DNA from: Mortierella sp. BCC40632
Taxonomy: Eukaryota > Mortierellomycota > Mortierellomycetes > Mortierellales > Mortierellaceae
DNA length: 33,053 bases
Direction: 5' to 3'
Assembly (NCBI GenBank): GCA_011634665.1
Contig: WAEK01000049.1
Coordinates: forward strand, 1 to 33,053
Under the pieces are notes generated by a model, which was given only the letters and a program-made list of their open reading frames with translations, ran no database searches and was not told where the DNA came from. The position numbers were made by a program, and so were the translations under genes. Below, piece by piece: positions 29,211-33,053 of this stretch; position 1 is the first letter of the stretch; each line of letters starts with the position of its first letter.

Positions 29211-29296
29211 AAAAATTATAAATAACAAGAATTGATTAAAAGATAGTTTAATACAAATCATGTCTTAATTGACATAATCTAGAAAGTTCAAGTCTA

Positions 29297-29983
29297 ATGT
29301 TTTATTTTAATAATTTAAGTGCAGGTTATGTTAATCGGTTTTATAGTACTAAGAGATTAACTAATGTTATAAAAAATTCTTTTTCTGTATCTCAAGATTT
29401 ACATGAGGTAATGATTGGTTTAATCTTAGGGGATTTATGTATCCGTAAAGTTTTTAGAGGTATAAATGCGAGATTGCAGTTTGAACAAGGCTTAATTCAT
29501 GAAGCATATATAATACATTTGTATGAATTATTTAAAGATTATTGTAATTTAGGCCTTAAATATAGTGATCGTAAGCCTGATTCTCGGACAGGTAAGATTT
29601 ACTCTAGAGTTATATTTCAAACATATTCATTGCCGTGTTTTAATAATATTTATGATTTATTTTATGTAAATGGAGAAAAAAGAATTCCTTTAAACATTGG
29701 TGAATTGTTAACACCTGTAGGTTTAGCATATTGGGCAATGGATGATGGTAGTAAACATGAAAATGGTTTTCATCTAAATACTGACTCCTATACTTTAAGT
29801 GAAGTAGAGTTATTAATTAAAGTTTTAAAGGAAAATTTTGATTTAAATTGTACATCTCACAAGAAAAGTAAAGATCGGTATAGAATTTATATTAAGGTAG
29901 ATTCAATGGATAAATTTCGATCTCTTGTTACTCCACATTTCCATTCATCAATGATGTATAAACTTAAAGTTAAATCTGATTAG
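29297..29983 (+). CDS. LAGLIDADG_2 homing endonuclease, intact
   Basis: 228 aa from ATG at 29297. The N-terminus includes NRFYSTKRL (residues 13-21). The first motif MIGLILGDLCIRK is near 40, EQGLIHEAYIIHLYELFKDY near 69, TYSLPCFNNIYDLFYVNG near 110, second acidic motif AYWAMDDGSKHENG near 144, TDSYTLSEVELLIKVLKENF near 163, and the family end DSMDKFRSLVTPHFHSSMMY. Both catalytic Asp positions are present and there is no frameshift, so this is the best-preserved member of its family in the window. It probably cuts a specific DNA site and spreads by gene conversion. No group I core was found next to it, so it may be free-standing. Confidence 0.93.
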   Translation: MFYFNNLSAGYVNRFYSTKRLTNVIKNSFSVSQDLHEVMIGLILGDLCIRKVFRGINARLQFEQGLIHEAYIIHLYELFKDYCNLGLKYSDRKPDSRTGKIYSRVIFQTYSLPCFNNIYDLFYVNGEKRIPLNIGELLTPVGLAYWAMDDGSKHENGFHLNTDSYTLSEVELLIKVLKENFDLNCTSHKKSKDRYRIYIKVDSMDKFRSLVTPHFHSSMMYKLKVKSD

Positions 29984-30061
29984 ATCATTATATAGTGTTA
30001 TTTAAATCTTAAATATAACACCCCCGGTGGGCCCCTCCTCTTGATTCCCCTAGTTCCGGGA

Positions 30062-30169
30062 GTAGTAATGAACCAAGGAATTAAAAATCCCCCTTTACTA
30101 AGCTGTAACTATATCTGAAATAATGAAGGGGGCTAATAGTAAGAATTTACCCTTGGAAATATAAAAATA
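30062..30169 (+). repeat. rns 3' flank structured element, copy 2
   Basis: Starts GTAGTAA as copy 1. Outer stem CCAAGG (30073-30078) pairs with CCTTGG (30151-30156); inner stem CCCCCT (30089-30094) pairs with AGGGGG (30127-30132). It ends just before the GIY-YIG ATG at 30170. The G-to-A change on one side is matched by C-to-T on the other. Confidence 0.85.
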
Positions 30170-31060
30170 ATGAGTCAAACTTACGTTTTTAATGATCCCT
30201 ATTTACAAAGAAAGGAAATATATAAATTAACTAAAAACCAATCAGGATGTTATATCTGGCTTAATAGAAAAAATTCTAAATGTTACGTAGGTAGTTCTTT
30301 GAATTTAGCTGAAAGATTAGGTTTTTATTATACTTACAATTCTGTTAAACTAAAATTTACTTCATTAATTATTGCTGCTTTATTACGTCATGGTATGGAA
30401 AATTTTTCTTTAATTATTATAACTTTATCAGATAAAAACGAAAAAGAAGTTTTAGAATTAGAACAATTCCTTATTGATTACTATAACTCAAAATATAATT
30501 TACTTAGAAAAGCAGGTTCAACAATTGGGAGAAAATTGTCTAAAGAACATAAATCTAGAATTTCTGCATCTAGAGAGAATTTGAGATACTCAAATGAAAG
30601 TAAGGCTTTAATGAGTAAAACTAAATTAGATTTATACTCTTCAAACACTAAACATGGTAATGGTTTTATAAATGTATATTCAATAGATAAGGAATTAATA
30701 AATCAATATGTTTCCATAAAAGAAGCAGCAATAAATTTAGGTATTAGTAGTTGGTCTGTTTCTAAATATATTAAGTCAGGAGAACTATTTAATAATAAAT
30801 ACTATTTTTCATTTGGTCAATTAAAAGACAAACAAATAAATATAGATAATATTGGTTTATCTAATCCATTATTTAAACCGGTTAAAATATATGTTTATTC
30901 GGCCTGCGGCGTTAATTTTGAGCTATTACATGAATTTAATTCTGTTACTGAGTCAGCACGTAAATTGGAGATACCTCGAACAACAATATCTACTTACATT
31001 AATACAGGGAAAGCCCTTAAAAATACATACTATTTTTATTCTTACAAAATAAATGAATAG
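30170..31060 (+). CDS. GIY-YIG homing endonuclease with two NUMOD1 repeats, intact
   Basis: 296 aa from ATG at 30170. FNDPYLQRKEIYKLTKNQSG precedes CYIW (replacing GIYxW) near 27, CYVGSSLNLAERLGFYY near 38, MENFSLIIITL near 83, and LELEQFLIDYYNSKYNLLRK with the catalytic Glu near 103. AGSTIGRKLSKEHKSRI and a weak NUMOD3 region follow. Two NUMOD1 modules: NVYSIDKELINQYVSIKEAA then LGISSWSVSKYI near 164-200, and KIYVYSACGVNFELLHEF then LEIPRTTISTYI near 238-285. The first Gly of GIY reads Gly-Cys-Tyr, a mild change. It follows structured element copy 2. Unlike most GIY-YIG genes here it has no captured host segment. Confidence 0.92.
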   Translation: MSQTYVFNDPYLQRKEIYKLTKNQSGCYIWLNRKNSKCYVGSSLNLAERLGFYYTYNSVKLKFTSLIIAALLRHGMENFSLIIITLSDKNEKEVLELEQFLIDYYNSKYNLLRKAGSTIGRKLSKEHKSRISASRENLRYSNESKALMSKTKLDLYSSNTKHGNGFINVYSIDKELINQYVSIKEAAINLGISSWSVSKYIKSGELFNNKYYFSFGQLKDKQINIDNIGLSNPLFKPVKIYVYSACGVNFELLHEFNSVTESARKLEIPRTTISTYINTGKALKNTYYFYSYKINE

Positions 31061-31340
31061 TAATAAATTAAGACGATTTTCTTCATTTAAGGGTTGGAAA
31101 GGAGAATTACATCCAAATTGGAATTGTGGTAAAAAAGTTTATTTATATGAAATCTTGGAAAATAAATTAATTCTTAGGGAATCTTTTTATAATTTAGCTC
31201 GAGCTTATACAGCTCTAAATATATCTCGGACAACATTATGGAAATATCTTAATAAAGGGGTAATTATTTATTCTTGTGTTAAAGTTCCTAAAAATAAAGG
31301 TTCAGGATTTTTTATTATTCCTATAGAATTATTAAAATAA
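31053..31340 (+). CDS. NUMOD1-type protein overlapping the GIY-YIG gene
   Basis: 95 aa; ATG at 31053 overlaps the stop of the preceding gene (ATGAATAG, 8 nt). LRRFSSFKGWKGELHPNWN is followed by a third NUMOD1-like module (KVYLYEILENKLILRESFYN, LARAYTALNISRTTLWKYL). It could be a separate small protein made by coupled translation, or the last part of the GIY-YIG protein split by a frameshift. No catalytic motif. Confidence 0.65.
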   Translation: MNSNKLRRFSSFKGWKGELHPNWNCGKKVYLYEILENKLILRESFYNLARAYTALNISRTTLWKYLNKGVIIYSCVKVPKNKGSGFFIIPIELLK

Positions 31341-31574
31341 GATATACTTCATTAATTAAATGATGTTTTAAATGACATAAATCAAAAGCTAAGGATTATA
31401 AACTCTCGATAGGCTTCTTTTTTTCCTTTAGCCTTTTTTATAAATCTTATAATGGGGGCGTTTTTAATTTTAAAATCCCGTTGGGCCCCAAAATTTTTAA
31501 ATCTAGACCCGGAGGGCTAGAATAAATTTAGTTTTTGAAAAAGAAATAATTTATTTAAACTACAATTAAAGTAA
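31341..31574. other. Non-coding spacer with GC-rich hairpins
   Basis: No gene. 31503-31521 is CTAGA-CCCGGAGGG-CTAGA, a 9-nt GC block between 5-nt direct repeats. Confidence 0.5.
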
Positions 31575-31646
31575 GTTATTATAGTTTAACGGTTAAAACA
31601 AAAAATTCATACTTTTTAGATAGAAGTTCAATTCTTCTTAATGACT
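31575..31646 (+). tRNA. trnM: tRNA-Met (CAT)
   Basis: A full cloverleaf fits: acceptor GTTATTA/TAATGAC (one T-G pair), D-stem GTTT/AAAC with loop AACGGTTA, anticodon stem AAAAA/TTTTT with loop TTCATAC (anticodon CAT), a 4-nt variable loop, and T-stem AGAAG/CTTCT with loop TTCAATT. Initiator and elongator identity cannot be told apart here. Confidence 0.9.
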
Positions 31647-31696
31647 TAAAAAATAAAACCTTGAAAAATGAAAAGAACTTGAAAAAAAAGTTAAAA

Positions 31697-31725
31697 TAGC
31701 CTGTGCCCCGGCCGGGGGGTAGCCT
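31697..31725. repeat. GC-rich insertion with 6-nt direct repeats
   Basis: TAGCCT at 31697-31702 and 31720-31725 flanks GTGCCCCGGCCGGGGGG, which folds on itself. Confidence 0.65.
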
Positions 31726-31949
31726 AAAGTAGTTATAAACTATCTTTTATTAATAATATTCGGCCGCATAAAAAGTTATATATTTTATAAACCCCCCCTT
31801 TCCTAGTTTTAAATATGAATATTTAATTTAATATAATTTTAATATGTAATGTTTTACTTTAAGAAAGTCATTCTTACTTTAATTTAATAATTTAGAGTAT
31901 ATCGATATTATTAATTAGATAATACTAAAGCAAAAAAATTATATTTAAA

Positions 31950-31993
31950 GAGCTCCCAAGGGCGTTCGCCCCCCCGCGCCCCCGACGGGAGCT
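31950..31993. repeat. GC-rich double hairpin with 5-nt direct repeats
   Basis: GAGCT at 31950-31954 and 31989-31993. The outer AGCTCCC/GGGAGCT and inner GGGCG/CGCCC can pair. 31726-31949 is AT-rich and holds nothing recognised. Confidence 0.6.
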
Positions 31994-32099
31994 AATATAA
32001 ATTAATTTTTACCAGATTATAATCTATTTAATATTGATGGGAATTTCTCAGCCCCTCAGGGGCCTAACGAGGTTTTAAACATTTAAAGGAAACATTAAT

Positions 32100-32440
32100 A
32101 AAAAATGAGTCTTGCTAAATCAGGTAAAATTACCCTATATATGGTTAAAACCGAGAATAAAAAATCCTTTTTTATGATAAATTTTTAATGATTAGGTTAG
32201 AGCAAAATTGAATATTATTAATAAAAAAATATAAACAACATTAAAAAATTTCTCTAGCTTTAACTGGAAGTAAAACCCCTAAATTAAAAAGGGGCCTACG
32301 GGATTTTATATTCAACTAAAAATCCTTTAATTTTAAAGAATTTGACACTCATACAGATGCTGTTAAATATATTAATTGCCAGCACAACCAAAGGAAGATA
32401 TGTAGATACTAATAAACCATATAAAAATAAATGATATTAT
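32100..32440 (+). pseudogene. GIY-YIG C-terminal relic (NUMOD3 and NUMOD1 traces)
   Basis: MSLAKSG at 32105 followed, with frame changes, by ENYPIYGKTEN matches the MSLAKSGENHPMYGKT of the gene at 657-1547. At 32340-32435, DAVKYINCQHNQ, ICRY, NKPYKNK and, reading TGA as Trp, WYYF fit a NUMOD1 module. No nuclease domain remains. Between and after, to 33053, the sequence is AT-rich with scattered GC blocks and no further gene seen. Confidence 0.5.
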
Positions 32441-33053
32441 TTTCTAATTTGCTTTAAGAATTAATTTTAATTATTAATTGCAATATAGTTGTGGAAAGAC
32501 TAGACCTAGTTTGTATAATCAAAAATCCTCAACACCCCAAGTTGGCCCTCCACATTAATAGTTGATAAAGTGTTATTAAATATGAAAAGTCTTAATTACC
32601 AATACAAGTGTAATTCCATTTTATAGCAAATAATTAAATCCTCCATTAAGAATAGTGCCCATCCCTGCATGTGCTTTCAGGGGGGTCTCAAAATAACAAT
32701 AATTTAAGGAAAAAAATAAATATTAGTAAGCTCCCCAGAGGACCGGGAAACATAAATATAAGTAAAAGGATGTAACCATGAAAAATTTAATTTACCCATC
32801 CAAATAATGAATTTTAATAAGTTTTGCTATTTCTCTTGTAGCACCTTCATTTGGAGGGGTCAATGGGATTTTTAATTTAAAGTTGTTTTGGTCATAAAGT
32901 CAAGTCACTAATTTTTTTTTTTTTCATAAGTATAACCCTATTTTTTACTCTTTTTATTTTATCAATAATACTAGAGTAGGCAACCCTGTTGGGCCCCCTA
33001 ATTATTAACATAAACATGAACATGATAATTTCGCCTTTTATCAAAAGAATTTT

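Noticed and set aside
30852..31052. Second frame on plus inside the GIY-YIG gene
   Set aside because: It overlaps the NUMOD1 coding sequence fully in another phase and resembles nothing.

Overview
This window is fungal mitochondrial DNA. It is strongly AT-rich and carries nad2, nad3, a long split cox1, the small-subunit rRNA (rns) and a tRNA-Met. It also holds group I intron cores and a dense set of homing-endonuclease genes (HEGs) of the GIY-YIG and LAGLIDADG families. Core genes lie on both strands: nad2, nad3 and cox1 on minus, rns and tRNA-Met on plus. The nad3 protein ends in a basidiomycete-like way (residues YEYCSGAL). Both points favour a basidiomycete with a large, invaded mitogenome; this is inference, not a species call.

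Layout, reading the minus strand from right to left. nad2 (24498-22906) overlaps nad3 (22906-22553) by one base. The nad3 stop is replaced by a Gln codon, so nad3 runs in frame into a GIY-YIG protein. That nuclease is itself split by a second GIY-YIG gene carrying an atp6-like segment (21907-20945). A second copy of the nad3 3' half lies at 20064-19828, followed by a third GIY-YIG gene. cox1 then runs from 18705 past the left edge in at least five exons: exon 1 18705-18496, exon 2 13741-13675, exon 3 11262-11173, a 14-nt exon 4 8455-8442 and exon 5 2332-2091. Its introns total over 16 kb. Most of that length is HEGs inserted in other HEGs, with repeated pieces of the broken host ORF left downstream.

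On plus, a LAGLIDADG_2 gene split by a GIY-YIG gene (24825-26683) precedes rns (about 26935-28435). After rns come a LAGLIDADG relic, an intact LAGLIDADG_2 gene, an intact GIY-YIG gene with NUMOD tails, and tRNA-Met. A roughly 105-nt structured element starts at the rns 3' end and occurs again before the GIY-YIG gene. The last 1.7 kb is mostly non-coding, with GC-rich hairpins and a GIY-YIG relic.

Four themes recur. (1) HEGs carry fragments of host respiratory genes (nad2, nad3, atp6, cox1 leader). (2) HEGs sit inside other HEGs. (3) Several host-fragment/HEG proteins have an R-x-[F/Y]-S-[S/T] motif near the start of the nuclease part, like the cleavage site of nuclear-encoded mitochondrial presequences. 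(4) Short GC-rich hairpins are flanked by 5-9 nt direct repeats, and one has a matching empty site in a sister intron. Many frameshifts fall in or near homopolymer runs, including one in cox1 exon 5, so decay and base-calling error cannot be fully separated from sequence alone.
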